From Oleiharenicola sp. (GTDB taxonomy: Bacteria; Verrucomicrobiota; Verrucomicrobiia; Opitutales; Opitutaceae): DNA of 64,000 nt. Positions 1 to 10,340 of the stretch are shown here, one piece after another. How positions within the stretch are numbered: the stretch's first letter is position 1; each line of letters opens with the position of its first letter. The translations under genes were made by a program, and so were the position numbers. The DNA lies in contig JANYDW010000048.1 of the NCBI GenBank assembly GCA_025363455.1, forward strand, positions 56,962 to 120,961, written 5' to 3'. The notes beneath the pieces are model-generated. The model ran no database searches and was not told the DNA's origin. It saw only the letters and a program-made list of their open reading frames with translations.

Positions 1-485
1 CGGTTATGGTCGCCATCTTGATCGCCGGCCGCGTGGGCTCGGCTATCACCGCCGAACTGGCCTCGATGAAGGTCTACCAGGAGATCGACGCCCTCACGAC
101 CATGAACATTCCCCCCGAGCGCATGCTAGTCCTGCCCCGCCTGGCAGCGATCACCGTCATGATGCCGGTGCTGGCCATCATCGCCAACCTCTGCGGCTGG
201 TACGGCGGCGCACTCGTCTGCGAGTATACGCACACCATCTCCGTCGACTCCGAGGCCTACTTCACCGCCCTCAAGGAATACATGAAGCCGCACGACGTGA
301 CCGACGGCCTGATCAAGGCCGAGGTCTTTGGCTTCGTGATCGTGCTTGTATGCTGCTACATCGGCCTAAACACCCGCGGCGGTCCGCGTGAGATCGGTGC
401 CTCCGTCACCAAGGCCGTCGTCTCCTCGCTCATCCTCATCCTCGTGCTCGATTACTTCGTCACCAAAGCCCTCCTCATGTCATGA
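1..485 (+). CDS. mlaE: MlaE/YrbE-family ABC transporter permease, 5'-truncated by window edge
   Basis: Open from window start; translation ...MVAILIAGRVGSAITAELASMKVYQEIDALTTMNI matches the conserved MlaE core; followed by MlaF- and MlaD-type genes. Confidence 0.92.
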   Translation, partial: VMVAILIAGRVGSAITAELASMKVYQEIDALTTMNIPPERMLVLPRLAAITVMMPVLAIIANLCGWYGGALVCEYTHTISVDSEAYFTALKEYMKPHDVTDGLIKAEVFGFVIVLVCCYIGLNTRGGPREIGASVTKAVVSSLILILVLDYFVTKALLMS

Positions 486-1291
486 GCACGTCCCCCGCTT
501 TCACCGCCTCCCCTTTCGTTGGCAAAACCTTCGGTATCACCGTTGCCAAGCTCACCAAGAAATTCGGCCGGACCACCGTGCTCCGCGACATCGACCTCGA
601 GGTTAAACCCGGCGAGATCTTCTGCATCATGGGCCCCAGTGGTTCTGGCAAGACCGTGCTCTTGAAACACATCGCCGGGCTGGAGACCGCCACCAGCGGC
701 GAAGTGCGCATTGGCGAATACGACGCCGCCGACCCGGAAACGCGCAACAAGGTTCACCTCGCCCTCGTGTTCCAGGCGGGCGCCCTCTTCAATTCGCTCT
801 CGGTCTACGACAACCTTGCCCTCTACCCCCGGGAACACCGGGAATGTAACGAGGCCGGCATCCGCGAGCGCGTCATGCACGCGCTCTCGATCCTATCGCT
901 GGAGAAAGCGGCCAATAAATTCCCCTCCGATCTCTCGGGCGGCATGAAGAAACGCGTCGCCATCGCCCGCGCCCTCGTGATGGAACCTCAGCTGTTGCTG
1001 TACGACGAGCCGACCTCCGAACTCGACCCGGTGATGTCGGCCACCCTGACTGAAATCATCGCCACGCTCCGCGAGCAGACCGCAGTCACCAGTGTCGTGG
1101 TCACGCACGACCGCGACCTCGCCTTCGCCATCGCCGACCGCATGGCCTTTGTGATGGACGGCCGCATCCTTGGTGTCGGCCGGCCCGCCGACTTCAAGAA
1201 CCCTACTGATCCCGTCATCGCCAACTTCCTCAACCCGGTCATCGACCTCAAGAATCCCCGCTTCAAACAACTGGAGAACAGCCATGAATAA
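482..1291 (+). CDS. mlaF: MlaF-type ABC transporter ATP-binding protein
   Basis: Walker A GPSGSGKT, signature LSGGMKKR, Walker B LLLYDEPTS; overlaps end of mlaE by 4 nt. Confidence 0.93.
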   Translation: MSTSPAFTASPFVGKTFGITVAKLTKKFGRTTVLRDIDLEVKPGEIFCIMGPSGSGKTVLLKHIAGLETATSGEVRIGEYDAADPETRNKVHLALVFQAGALFNSLSVYDNLALYPREHRECNEAGIRERVMHALSILSLEKAANKFPSDLSGGMKKRVAIARALVMEPQLLLYDEPTSELDPVMSATLTEIIATLREQTAVTSVVVTHDRDLAFAIADRMAFVMDGRILGVGRPADFKNPTDPVIANFLNPVIDLKNPRFKQLENSHE

Positions 1292-2273
1292 CACGTCCCA
1301 AACCATCCGCGTCGGCCTCTTTTTCCTCCTGGGCCTGGCGCTTGCCTGGATCACCTTCGAGTCGCTCAACGGCGGGCGGCTCTTCAAGAAGCAGGGCTAC
1401 ACCCTTGTGGCCGGCTTCGCCAACCTCAAGGGCCTCAAGACCGGCGACGAGATCCGCATGGCGGGCGTCAAGGTCGGCGCGATCGAGCAGACCCGCCTCG
1501 CCGATCACCGCGTCGAGGCCCTCCTCGCCATCGAGCCCAATGTCAAGATCCCGGCCGACGCCGTCGCCAGCATCGAGCAGTCGAGCCTGCTCGGCAGCAA
1601 CTATCTTGGCATCACCTTTGGCACGCCCGGCGGCGCCCTGCTGAAGGATCAGGACGAGATCAAGACCAAGGTGACCGCCGACATGAGCGAGGTCATCAGC
1701 CAGCTCGGCAATCTAGGCGCCAAACTCGACCAGGTGGTCGGCGAAATCGGCAAGTCGCTCGGCGGCGGCGAAGGCGGCGGCCTCTTCCAGCGCCTCGACA
1801 AGCTGGTCACGGAGAATGGACCCAAGTTGACGACCACCATCAGCAACCTGCAGGACGTCACCGCCAAGATCAAAAATGGTGAGGGCACCTTTGGGAAACT
1901 GGTCAACGACACCAAGCTGCACGACGACCTGCTCGCGTCCGTCGGTGAGATCAAACAGGCGGCGGCCGATGCGCGCACCTTCATGGGCGACGCCAAGGGC
2001 ATCGTAACCGACGTCAAAGCCGGCAAAGGCACGCTCGGCCTGCTGCTCTACGACGAGCCCACCGCCAGCAGCCTTAAGGTTTCCCTCAACAACCTGAAGG
2101 AGGTCTCCGCCAAACTTAACAGCGGCCAAGGGACCCTCGGCAAACTGATCTCCGACGACAGCCTCTATCTCAGCGTACAATCCACGATGAAGAAAGCCGA
2201 CCGCATGATCGACGGCCTCGGCGACCAGGGCCCCATAACCGCGGTGGGTGTTGCGGCGCAGTCGTTGTTCTGA
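1284..2273 (+). CDS. mlaD: MlaD/MCE-domain lipid transport protein
   Basis: N-terminal TM then MCE core FANLKGLKTGDEIRMAGVKVGAIEQTRL; ATG at 1284 overlaps the mlaF stop; the longer ORF from 1170 overlaps mlaF and is unlikely. Confidence 0.88.
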   Translation: MNNTSQTIRVGLFFLLGLALAWITFESLNGGRLFKKQGYTLVAGFANLKGLKTGDEIRMAGVKVGAIEQTRLADHRVEALLAIEPNVKIPADAVASIEQSSLLGSNYLGITFGTPGGALLKDQDEIKTKVTADMSEVISQLGNLGAKLDQVVGEIGKSLGGGEGGGLFQRLDKLVTENGPKLTTTISNLQDVTAKIKNGEGTFGKLVNDTKLHDDLLASVGEIKQAAADARTFMGDAKGIVTDVKAGKGTLGLLLYDEPTASSLKVSLNNLKEVSAKLNSGQGTLGKLISDDSLYLSVQSTMKKADRMIDGLGDQGPITAVGVAAQSLF

Positions 2274-2324
2274 GGATTCGTGGAGGACCCGCGTCCCTGC
2301 GGGCCGTTCGGCGCCACTGCACCC

Positions 2325-2879
2325 ATGCCCTGCCGCATTATCATCGCGATCCTATGCCTGACGCACCTGCGCCTCTGGTCCGCAGAGGAGCTCGGGGACG
2401 GCGAGCCGAAGCTGGTGCAGGAGATCAGGGCCGAGCTCCCGGCGGGCTGGGAGTGTCGGTTTGAGCCGGGTGATAATACCAAGTATGTAGCCTCCGGCAT
2501 GCCCAGACCGGAATTCGTGATTGTCGTCACGAATCCGAAAGTCGCCATTGAAAGCAGGCAATACCCGACGCGTGACCTCCTCGAGGCAATGCCGGTTATT
2601 CCGCTGTGTTTTTATGCGATCAAGAGAAAGTCCTTGGTGCAGGAGATCATCGAACAGCAAAAGATTTTCTCTAGGTCTATTCCGATCTACTTCGGCGAAA
2701 CCGACAGCCACATCGTTGTTACTTCGCCGGCTTGGGTGAATCTCGGGAATTATTGGCGCGAATCCCGAAGATCCATCCGCGCGCCAGTGAATATGCTGCT
2801 GAAGTTCATCCGAGCCAAAGAGAACCAACCCTTCGCGCAAATGCTCCTTTCCGATACCACGGACGAGGCCATGAAGTAA
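2325..2879 (+). CDS. hypothetical secreted protein
   Basis: ORF 2280..2879; the first 15 codons fall in a palindromic repeat, so ATG 2325 (MPCRIIIAILCLTHLRLWSAEE, signal-peptide-like) is preferred. Confidence 0.5.
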   Translation: MPCRIIIAILCLTHLRLWSAEELGDGEPKLVQEIRAELPAGWECRFEPGDNTKYVASGMPRPEFVIVVTNPKVAIESRQYPTRDLLEAMPVIPLCFYAIKRKSLVQEIIEQQKIFSRSIPIYFGETDSHIVVTSPAWVNLGNYWRESRRSIRAPVNMLLKFIRAKENQPFAQMLLSDTTDEAMK

Positions 2880-2923
2880 CGTCAACGATACCGATTTGTT
2901 TCGCGCCCAAAATCCAACGGCCT

Positions 2924-4405
2924 TCACCGAGCCGGCAACGCGATGAGCGTGCCGTCGAAACCGGCGGCGATGACTTTGTCCCCCGCCAGCGTGAGAGAGC
3001 CGGCGTAACCACCGAACCCCCCATCGGCCGCGAGGGGTGAAACCAGCTGCCAGATAACCGCCCCCGTCTTGCGATCCAACGCCACCAATCCGCCCTGATG
3101 TGCGATGAGCGTGCCCTCGATATTCTGCGACGCGGTCCCCGTGAAGACGTGTTCGGCGGTCACCAGCGGCGAACCCCAGTTCATGCCGTGGACCTCCGTC
3201 ACCCAGCGGGCCTGGCCGTTGGCCGGGTCGAGCACGACCACCCGGCTGTAATCCGAGGCGCCCACATAGAGCAGCCCGTCGCGCAGCACCGGGGTCGACT
3301 CGATCCACGAGAACCAATAAGAGTATTTCCACGCCACCGCGCCGCTCGCGAGGTTAAAGCCGTAGAGCAGGTAATCGCGACTGCCGACGATCAGCTTGTC
3401 CCCGGCGACAATGGGCGTAGTCACCACCCCACCGCCAGTATGGACACGCAGGGTTTCCTTCCGGGAGTGCCGGTCGAGCAGCACCACCGACCCATCCATC
3501 GTCCCAAACATGAGCGTGTCCGATCCATGCAAACCGACGCCCGAGTAGATCGGTGCGAGGGCGTCATGCCGCCAGAGTTTTTCCCCGGTCGCAGCGGCGA
3601 TGGCGTAGAGCCCTCCGTCGCTGGAGCCAATATAAAGCACCCCGTCGAGCAGCAGCGGCGTGGCGGCGCGGTGATTGAACGTGGGATTGACCGGCGCAGG
3701 TTTGCCCGCGATCCGCTCGTCATGTAGCGGCACGCTCCACCTCAATAAGCCGTCGGCGCGGTTGAGCGCGACGAGGTTGAACTTCGTGTCGAGGAAAAAA
3801 ACGCTGTCCGCGTTTACGACCGCTGCCCCGTCGATGGCGACATGGCCGGGCCAAACCCAACGCACGCTCCCGTCCGCGGCATTCACCGCGTGGAATTTGC
3901 CGTCGCCTGTACCGACGTAGATCATCGCTCCAGCCACGATCGGTGGGGCCCAGGTCCCGAAACCGAGGGAATGCCTCCAGAGCGGCGCCGGGGCGGGCGG
4001 ATGAACGGGCGCGGCCGGCTTTTCGGAAAACTTTCCGCCGCGCTTGAGCGCCAACGGCAACAGACCGGGACCAAATGTTCCGGTGAGCTGGTCCCCTTCT
4101 CGGTGCAGTTTGATGGCGAAAGCTTCCGTGATTGCGTAGTTTCCCTGCCCGTCCCCCTCGACCGGAATCGGGATGACGGCGTTATAGGTGAACATCGCCG
4201 GGAACTGCATCCGGAAAATCAGCGTACCGCGCTTGCTGCGGAAAAAATCCAGCCCGAACTCCGCCACGTCACCTTGGGGCGCGATGATGGTACCGGTCCA
4301 GCAACCCTCGAGGGGGTCGTGGGTTGGTGAGGCCGCCGGCGGTGCCGACTCCTGGGCCCAGCCGAAACTCAGCACCAGGACGAAAGGGAAAAGCCGAAGC
4401 CACAC
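2924..4405 (-). CDS. PQQ-like beta-propeller repeat protein (BamB-like), secreted
   Basis: Repeated blades such as WRHSLGFGTWAPPIVAGAMIYVGTGDGKFHAVNAADGSVRW; GTG at 4405 starts a signal peptide VWLRLFPFVLVLSFGWAQ; upstream 38 codons of the ORF are repeat DNA. Confidence 0.8.
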   Translation of the reverse strand: MWLRLFPFVLVLSFGWAQESAPPAASPTHDPLEGCWTGTIIAPQGDVAEFGLDFFRSKRGTLIFRMQFPAMFTYNAVIPIPVEGDGQGNYAITEAFAIKLHREGDQLTGTFGPGLLPLALKRGGKFSEKPAAPVHPPAPAPLWRHSLGFGTWAPPIVAGAMIYVGTGDGKFHAVNAADGSVRWVWPGHVAIDGAAVVNADSVFFLDTKFNLVALNRADGLLRWSVPLHDERIAGKPAPVNPTFNHRAATPLLLDGVLYIGSSDGGLYAIAAATGEKLWRHDALAPIYSGVGLHGSDTLMFGTMDGSVVLLDRHSRKETLRVHTGGGVVTTPIVAGDKLIVGSRDYLLYGFNLASGAVAWKYSYWFSWIESTPVLRDGLLYVGASDYSRVVVLDPANGQARWVTEVHGMNWGSPLVTAEHVFTGTASQNIEGTLIAHQGGLVALDRKTGAVIWQLVSPLAADGGFGGYAGSLTLAGDKVIAAGFDGTLIALPAR

Positions 4406-4510
4406 ACCCCGCCCTCCGGACACCCCTCTTGATAGAGGGGATTTCGTTACGACGGTTTGGGTCCCCTCTGGTGAGGGGTGGTCCCGCAGCCGCGGGACCG
4501 GGGTGTGTGG
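4401..4510. repeat. complex palindromic region (CACACACCCCG...CGGGGTGTGTGG outer arms)
   Basis: Read directly; contains further stems cccctctt-gat-agagggg and cccctctggtgagggg. Confidence 0.7.
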
Positions 4511-4528
4511 AAACGTCACGGAAGCGAG

Positions 4529-5017
4529 TCAGGACTTCTTCCTATACAGCCCGTCGAAGGCCGTGGTCCACGTCTTGGCGGCATCAGCGGACTGTTCCCA
4601 GTGCTGACGCACGGTGCCATCGGCATTGGGCGTCCACGTGATGCGCTCCAACTGGTGCCCGCCGCCGGGCAGCGGGGTCTCGCCCGTCAGCACCATCTCT
4701 CGGCCTACGAGGCCGCCGTAGAGATCGAGCACGCCGCCGCCACTGTCCATCCAGCATTGGTGCCAGCGCTTGGCCGCTCCATCATAACCATTGAGGCTCA
4801 TGCCGGTGTAGGCTCCCGGCGTCGTGTAATTTTCGACGAGGACGCGGCCGCCGTGTTTCAGCTCGATCCGGTTGTGACCGGCCAGCTTGCCGTTGGCCTG
4901 GTTTGTCACTTCCCAGTCACCCAACCAGAAGTCGAAATCATGGTTCACGGGCGGTCTGTTTTGGGCCAAGGCCAGCGAAGCGCATAACAGCAACAGGAAT
5001 AGCAGGCGTTTTTTCAT
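4529..5017 (-). CDS. secreted DUF1579-like hypothetical protein
   Basis: MKKRLLFLLLLCASLALAQ signal peptide, FDFWLGDWEVTNQANGKLAGHNRIE motif typical of DUF1579-like proteins. Confidence 0.6.
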   Translation of the reverse strand: MKKRLLFLLLLCASLALAQNRPPVNHDFDFWLGDWEVTNQANGKLAGHNRIELKHGGRVLVENYTTPGAYTGMSLNGYDGAAKRWHQCWMDSGGGVLDLYGGLVGREMVLTGETPLPGGGHQLERITWTPNADGTVRQHWEQSADAAKTWTTAFDGLYRKKS

Positions 5018-5134
5018 GGGTTTAGAGTAGGTTGCACGTGGTTGAAAGACAATCGCCCGCTGACCGGACGGCGAAAAATGCCGGCGAGCTGCACGGGGCG
5101 GTGATGATCGGTGTAGGCTTCAATCCGAATTGCC

Positions 5135-5213
5135 ATCCTGAGCGGAGCGAAGCATCCACGGCACGAAGCATCCATCGCGACAAACGCTTGGGTTCTTCAG
5201 TTCGTTCAGAATG
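5135..5213. repeat. family D palindromic repeat (diverged copy)
   Basis: gccatcctgagcggagcgaagcatccacgg...cttgggttcttcagttcgttcagaatgacc. Confidence 0.7.
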
Positions 5214-5309
5214 ACCAAGTGAAAAGCGAAATGCCCCCTGCCAACAAACAGGCCCCGGAGAGCTTTTCCTGGGCCTGCGAACGAAGCGCGGGGCCAATGA
5301 CGCCGTCGT

Positions 5310-8090
5310 CTAGAACTTCGTGGCGAAAGTCAGGTAGTAGAGCCGCCCGATGGGACTGAACTCCGTGACGTCCGCATTCGAGAACGAATCGAACGTGGCC
5401 GACTTGGTCGGCAGACGGTTGGTGAAGTTCGTCACCCCTGCGGCCACCTTGACGGCCTTCAGATGTTTCCAGCCGGCCTTCCAATTGTACGACACGCTGG
5501 CATCGTAGGTTGAATAGGCGGGGATCTTTTGCTGGTATTCGGGCAGAGAATCCGGCGTCCAGGTCGTGTCGGTCGTACCGGTGTAGAACGTATGCCCCAA
5601 GTCGACCGTCCAGTTCTCCCGCTGCCAGCTGACCTGGTTGTAGAGCCGCCACCGCGGGATCGTGCCATTGAGCCCCGTGACCAGGCCGGCGGTCGGGGTG
5701 AAGGGAGCCCCCGGCGCGATCTGGATGTCGTAGTTCAGGTAGTAGGTGCCCATGCTCGATAACTTCAGCTTGCCACCCTCGGCCAGCTTCCAGGTGTATT
5801 CCAGCCGGGTGTCGAAGCCGGCCATCTTCTGGGTGCCGAGATTGCTCGCGGCCGGAATGACGAAGTAGAGGTTGTCGAGGCCGAGCTCCGAGATTTGTCC
5901 GGCATGGCTGATCGTCGGACCGGTAGCGGAACTGATATGGATGAGCGAGGCATAAGATGAAGCCGGGCCATTAACCTCGACGTCGTGGAAGACCTGGTCG
6001 ACTACCCCAGCCACCCCGAGGGAGTTGATAACGCCAGTCTGCTTCACATTGAAGTAATCGACGCTGAAGAGCAGGCTGGGAGCGTCCTTCGGCGACCAAA
6101 CGAAACCGGCCGAATAGTTGGTCGAGCGCGACGGGGCGAGGCTCTGCACTGCGGTGGTGACCTGCGCCGCCTGGTTGGTATCGAATTCGGCCAGCGAGTT
6201 GGTGAAGCCGATGGCGGTGGGCGAATTCAACTGGTAGAGCGTCGGGGCCTGGAACGACTTGGAAAAGCTAAACCGGAACAGCAGGTGGTCGTCGACGGGC
6301 AGGTAGCGCAGGGCAACCTTCGGGACCGTGGGATCGTCGGTGTCACTGTAGCGTTCGTAGCGCGCGGCCAGGGTCAGATCCGCGGAATAGATGCCCGGCA
6401 GCCGGTTTTTCGCGCCGACCAGCGGAATGTTCGTCTCGGCAAACACCGAGTTGACGTGTCTCTTCTGGTCAAACGGATCGGTCGAGGTGCCTCCGTCGTA
6501 GGCAAAAGTAGCCGACTGGCTGTCGACATCGGAGGCGGCGGTCAGCTTCTCCTGCCGGGATTCGAGGCCAACCGCGACGTTGACCCCGCCGGCGGGCAGC
6601 AGGATCAGGTCGCGACCCACGATTTTCACGTCGGCCGATACGAGGGTGCTGTTGAACTTGCCGATGGCCTGGCCGAACAGGCTGTCGATCGAGCCCGGCG
6701 TCTGCACGCGGTCGAAGAGTGCGATCTTGCCCGCCGCAACGGCTGCGATGCGCGCGGTCGTGCGGATGAGGCCACCGTTGACGAAGTCCTGCACGCCCCG
6801 GCTGTAGTCCAGGGCGCTTTCCCAGGACCACTGGTCGTTGAGCGTGCCTTTCAGGCCGAAGATGCCGCGCACTGAGTCGGTGTCAGCGGCGTAGGTGCGG
6901 GGGTGGTCCACGAAGCGGTTGCGCACGCTGACGTCCTGCCCCAGCACATTGCCAATAGCGCCGGCGCGCAACCGGACGTTGAGGGGCTGGGCATTGAGCT
7001 GTGACTGCGTCTTGGTTGACGAATAGAGGATGTCACCGAAATAACTGACCTTGCCCGAGGCCTTGCCCGAGAAGGAAACCGTGCCGATTTTTTTCTCGTT
7101 GCCGATGAGCATCGTCACGTAGTTCGCCAGGTCGAACTTCTGCAGGATCTGGCCGGTGGTGAAGGGCCCCGTATAACCGCGATCGGCCAGCGTGGCACCG
7201 GACTTCACCGAACTCACGCTCGGGTCGAGGAAGTAAAAGCCGTTGGGGTTGCCGACGAAGCCACCCGACGCAAAGCTGCCGACCTGGATGACGCCGGCAA
7301 ACTGGGTCGTACCATAAACCGGCGTGGCGAAGGGCCGCTGGTAGTTGATCAGGGGATCGGTCTTCACCCACTCGAACGAGGCCGTGACATTGGGGCCATT
7401 GGCCCCCATCTGGCCGCCCACCACGCCGTAGGCGGAGCGTTCCGAATAGTGGCCGGTGTTGTTGGTGAACGCATAGCGGCCCCCGGTCTCCACGCCCTCG
7501 AAACTGGACTTCAGGATAATGTTCACCACGCCGCTGACCGCATCGGTGCCGTAGATGGCCGAGGCGCCGTCGGTGAGAATTTCCACCCGCTCGATCGCCG
7601 CGACGGGAATGGAATTGACGTCAACAAACACGCCGCCGCCCGTGGCCCCAACCGGGGCGGAGGCCATGCGCCGGCCGTTGACGAGCACGAGGGTGGAGAG
7701 ATTGCGCAACGCCAAAGCGGAACCGCCATTGGTGGCGCCGCTGTTGATGTTGCCATTGGCGCCGCCGAGATTGCCGTTGCCGGTGAACTGCGGGGCGGTC
7801 TTGCGAATGACCTGGAGCAGGTCGCTGGTGATGCCGCTCTGCTCGATGATTTGCGGGGTCAGAATGGAGACCGGCGCCACCGGGGTGTCGCCTGCCATGG
7901 GCAGATTGGAACCGGTCACGACGAAGCGCTCGAGCTTCAACGTTTCATTGGTGTCGGAGGTTGGGAGATCCGTCGTCTTGGGCGCGGCCGTCTGGGCAAA
8001 AGCGGCCAGGGCCGCGAACAGGGGGATCGGCAGGAACGCCCGACGGCGCGCGCTGCCACCCCACCGGTGTGTGGTGTGTGTGGTGTTCAT
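5310..8090 (-). CDS. TonB-dependent outer membrane receptor
   Basis: Plug domain (RNLSTLVLVNGRRM, VERVEILTDGASAIYGTDAVSGVVNIIL) and C-terminal aromatic beta-strand YYLTFATKF. Confidence 0.93.
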   Translation of the reverse strand: MNTTHTTHRWGGSARRRAFLPIPLFAALAAFAQTAAPKTTDLPTSDTNETLKLERFVVTGSNLPMAGDTPVAPVSILTPQIIEQSGITSDLLQVIRKTAPQFTGNGNLGGANGNINSGATNGGSALALRNLSTLVLVNGRRMASAPVGATGGGVFVDVNSIPVAAIERVEILTDGASAIYGTDAVSGVVNIILKSSFEGVETGGRYAFTNNTGHYSERSAYGVVGGQMGANGPNVTASFEWVKTDPLINYQRPFATPVYGTTQFAGVIQVGSFASGGFVGNPNGFYFLDPSVSSVKSGATLADRGYTGPFTTGQILQKFDLANYVTMLIGNEKKIGTVSFSGKASGKVSYFGDILYSSTKTQSQLNAQPLNVRLRAGAIGNVLGQDVSVRNRFVDHPRTYAADTDSVRGIFGLKGTLNDQWSWESALDYSRGVQDFVNGGLIRTTARIAAVAAGKIALFDRVQTPGSIDSLFGQAIGKFNSTLVSADVKIVGRDLILLPAGGVNVAVGLESRQEKLTAASDVDSQSATFAYDGGTSTDPFDQKRHVNSVFAETNIPLVGAKNRLPGIYSADLTLAARYERYSDTDDPTVPKVALRYLPVDDHLLFRFSFSKSFQAPTLYQLNSPTAIGFTNSLAEFDTNQAAQVTTAVQSLAPSRSTNYSAGFVWSPKDAPSLLFSVDYFNVKQTGVINSLGVAGVVDQVFHDVEVNGPASSYASLIHISSATGPTISHAGQISELGLDNLYFVIPAASNLGTQKMAGFDTRLEYTWKLAEGGKLKLSSMGTYYLNYDIQIAPGAPFTPTAGLVTGLNGTIPRWRLYNQVSWQRENWTVDLGHTFYTGTTDTTWTPDSLPEYQQKIPAYSTYDASVSYNWKAGWKHLKAVKVAAGVTNFTNRLPTKSATFDSFSNADVTEFSPIGRLYYLTFATKF

Positions 8091-8391
8091 GCGATTTGCG
8101 TGTGTGTGGGCAACCGGAACAGGGTCTGTCCCGGTTGTTGCGATGATATGACACGCTTTGCGCCGAGCCGCACAATCGTGGTGCGACAGGCCTACAATAT
8201 GGCGACCTCAGTCGCGATTTCCGCTGCATGAATGCGCGTCTGCGCGCGATCTGGGGTGAAACGCCCTGTTCCCCAGTGCGTTTTTCGAATCCGGCGCATG
8301 GAGGAACAACGCCCTCCGCCTTTCTCCAGCGGCTGTGCCTTTGACCAGCCCGCTGCAAAACGCGTTGGGGTCAGCGCGTTCCACCCAATAT

Positions 8392-9207
8392 TCAGAGATG
8401 CGCCTTGAGCTCGTGCACAAAGGTGCGGCTCACCCGCAGTTTCATACCATTGGTCAGCTCAACGCTGTACTCCCCATAGAGGGCCGGGCCCGTCTTCTTC
8501 ATGTGGCGGAGATTCACGATCGTCGAGCGGTGGATGCGCACAAAGTGCTTGGGATCGAGCTTCTCCATCATTTTCTGCAACGACATCCGCACAAACCGTG
8601 ACTTGTCCGTCAAATGAAGCCTTACGTAATCACCGTCGGACTCGATCCACAGGATGTCGTCGGGGGAGAGCATGTGGATCTCGCCATCGCAGCGGATGAA
8701 GAGCCGGCGATCGTCCTCGTGCGACCGGGCCGCAGCGAGGCCCTCCCCGGTGGCCCCGCGGGCCTTGAGCCGCTGCAGGGCCGCCATGATGTCGTCGAGG
8801 CGCTTGCTGAGATCGTGCTGGTCGCGGTTGCGCACGGCGGATTTCGCCCGGCTGAGTGCTTCGGAGAAACGGGCGCGGTTGAAGGGCTTGAGGACATAGT
8901 CGACCGCATGAACCTCGAAGGCCTGCAGGGCGAACTGCTCGTGCGCGGTGACAAACACCACCTGGGGGAGGGACGTCATCGGCAACTTGGCGAGCACCTC
9001 AAAGCCGGTGATGCCCGGCATCTGCACATCGAGGAAGAGCAGCTCGGGCCGTTGCTGTTTAATGGCCTCGATGGCCTGGGGGCCGTTGCCGCATTGGGCG
9101 ATGACCTGGATGTCTGGATCGGGCCGCAGCAGGGCCTCGATATTTTGCCGGGCCAGGATCTCGTCGTCGACAATCATGGTCCGGATGATGGCGGTGGTCG
9201 TAGTCAT
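8392..9207 (-). CDS. LytTR-family response regulator
   Basis: Receiver (TMIVDDEILARQNIE, LLFLDVQMPG, KPF) plus LytTR domain (DYVRLHLTDKSRFVRMSLQKMMEKLDPKHFVRIHRSTIVNLRHM). Confidence 0.93.
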   Translation of the reverse strand: MTTTTAIIRTMIVDDEILARQNIEALLRPDPDIQVIAQCGNGPQAIEAIKQQRPELLFLDVQMPGITGFEVLAKLPMTSLPQVVFVTAHEQFALQAFEVHAVDYVLKPFNRARFSEALSRAKSAVRNRDQHDLSKRLDDIMAALQRLKARGATGEGLAAARSHEDDRRLFIRCDGEIHMLSPDDILWIESDGDYVRLHLTDKSRFVRMSLQKMMEKLDPKHFVRIHRSTIVNLRHMKKTGPALYGEYSVELTNGMKLRVSRTFVHELKAHL

Positions 9208-10340
9208 GGGACGGGTCGGAGGGTAAATGGCAGGGTGATGCGGGCCATGACGCCGCGCGGGGGTTGGTCGCGCAATTCGAACCTGGCCTCGTGTTCGTAG
9301 AGCATGTGCAGCCGGGCGCGGGTGTTCTGTAAGCCGATGCCCGATCCGCTGACCAGTTCGTCCCGCGGCAGCGCGGGCCCGTCGTTGTAGACGGTGAGCA
9401 CCAGCTGGGACTTTACCCGGCGGGCGCTGAGACGGAGCAGGCGGGCGTCCGGGTCACGCGAAATGCCGTGCTTCATGGCATTCTCCGCCAACGGCTGGAG
9501 CATCAGACTGGGCACCAACGCCGGCAGGCACTCAGGCATGATGTCGTACTCAACCTGCAGCCGGTCCTGAAAGCGGACCCGTTCGATCTCAAAGTAGCGG
9601 CGGACAAAATCCAACTCGCGCTCCAGCGTATCCATCGCCTCCTGCCGGTGCTCGAGGGCCCGGCGCAGGAGTTCACCCAGCCCGGCCACCACCTCCTCCG
9701 CCTCCGGCGAGCGGTTGTTGCGGATGAGACTCGTGATGGAGTTCAAGGTGTTGAAGAGGAAATGGGGATGCAGCTGCATCTTCAGCGCATCAAGGCTGGC
9801 GCGCACCAGGCGGGTCTCGAGCCGGGCGTTGGCAACGCGCAGTTCGCTCGTGAGCAACTGCCCCACGCGCCACTCCCGGTAGAAGCTGGCCGCATAAAGG
9901 GCAATGATCGCCATCCAGTAGATCAGCAACGGCGTATAGTCCCAACGTCCCACGGTCTTCAGGTCATGGGTGATCACCGGCAGGTAGGCCCACGGCAGGT
10001 GGTTGGACACCAGCAACCGAATCGCGTCGAGCAGCACGAAGCAGCCCGTGATGACCACTGCCATCACGACGTGCAGCATCAACGACCACAACCAGCGGCG
10101 GTCGAGCAGTGTCAGGCGGCCTTGTAGCCAGATGACCAGCGGGGCCAGGAACCACCAGAACACGGCCGGCGGCCACTCATTCAGGCGCGTGTAACGGAAC
10201 GAGGCGTCCGGGGAACCGGCCAGCCACGAGCGTGCATCCCACAGCAGGAAACCAAGCAATCCCAGCGAGCCGGTCAGCCAAAGCACTCCCCAGAACCGCC
10301 AATCGCGCAGATAAACGGTCCAGGGGTGATCCCGGTTCAT
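9204..10340 (-). CDS. LytS/YehU-type sensor histidine kinase (His_kinase family), about 4 N-terminal TM segments, no obvious extracytoplasmic sensor domain
   Basis: ALKMQLHPHFLFNTLNSITSLIR H-box, PLAENAMKHGI N-box, GIGLQNTRARL; ATG at 10340; stop overlaps the regulator start by 4 nt. Confidence 0.92.
   Translation of the reverse strand: MNRDHPWTVYLRDWRFWGVLWLTGSLGLLGFLLWDARSWLAGSPDASFRYTRLNEWPPAVFWWFLAPLVIWLQGRLTLLDRRWLWSLMLHVVMAVVITGCFVLLDAIRLLVSNHLPWAYLPVITHDLKTVGRWDYTPLLIYWMAIIALYAASFYREWRVGQLLTSELRVANARLETRLVRASLDALKMQLHPHFLFNTLNSITSLIRNNRSPEAEEVVAGLGELLRRALEHRQEAMDTLERELDFVRRYFEIERVRFQDRLQVEYDIMPECLPALVPSLMLQPLAENAMKHGISRDPDARLLRLSARRVKSQLVLTVYNDGPALPRDELVSGSGIGLQNTRARLHMLYEHEARFELRDQPPRGVMARITLPFTLRPVP

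Noticed and set aside
10177-10336. C-terminal extension of the SBP ORF (DRYEPGSPLDRLSARLAVLG...)
   Set aside because: Reads an alternate frame of the kinase N-terminus after the G tract; SBP_bac_5 similarity ends before it. Treated as a frame effect rather than a domain.
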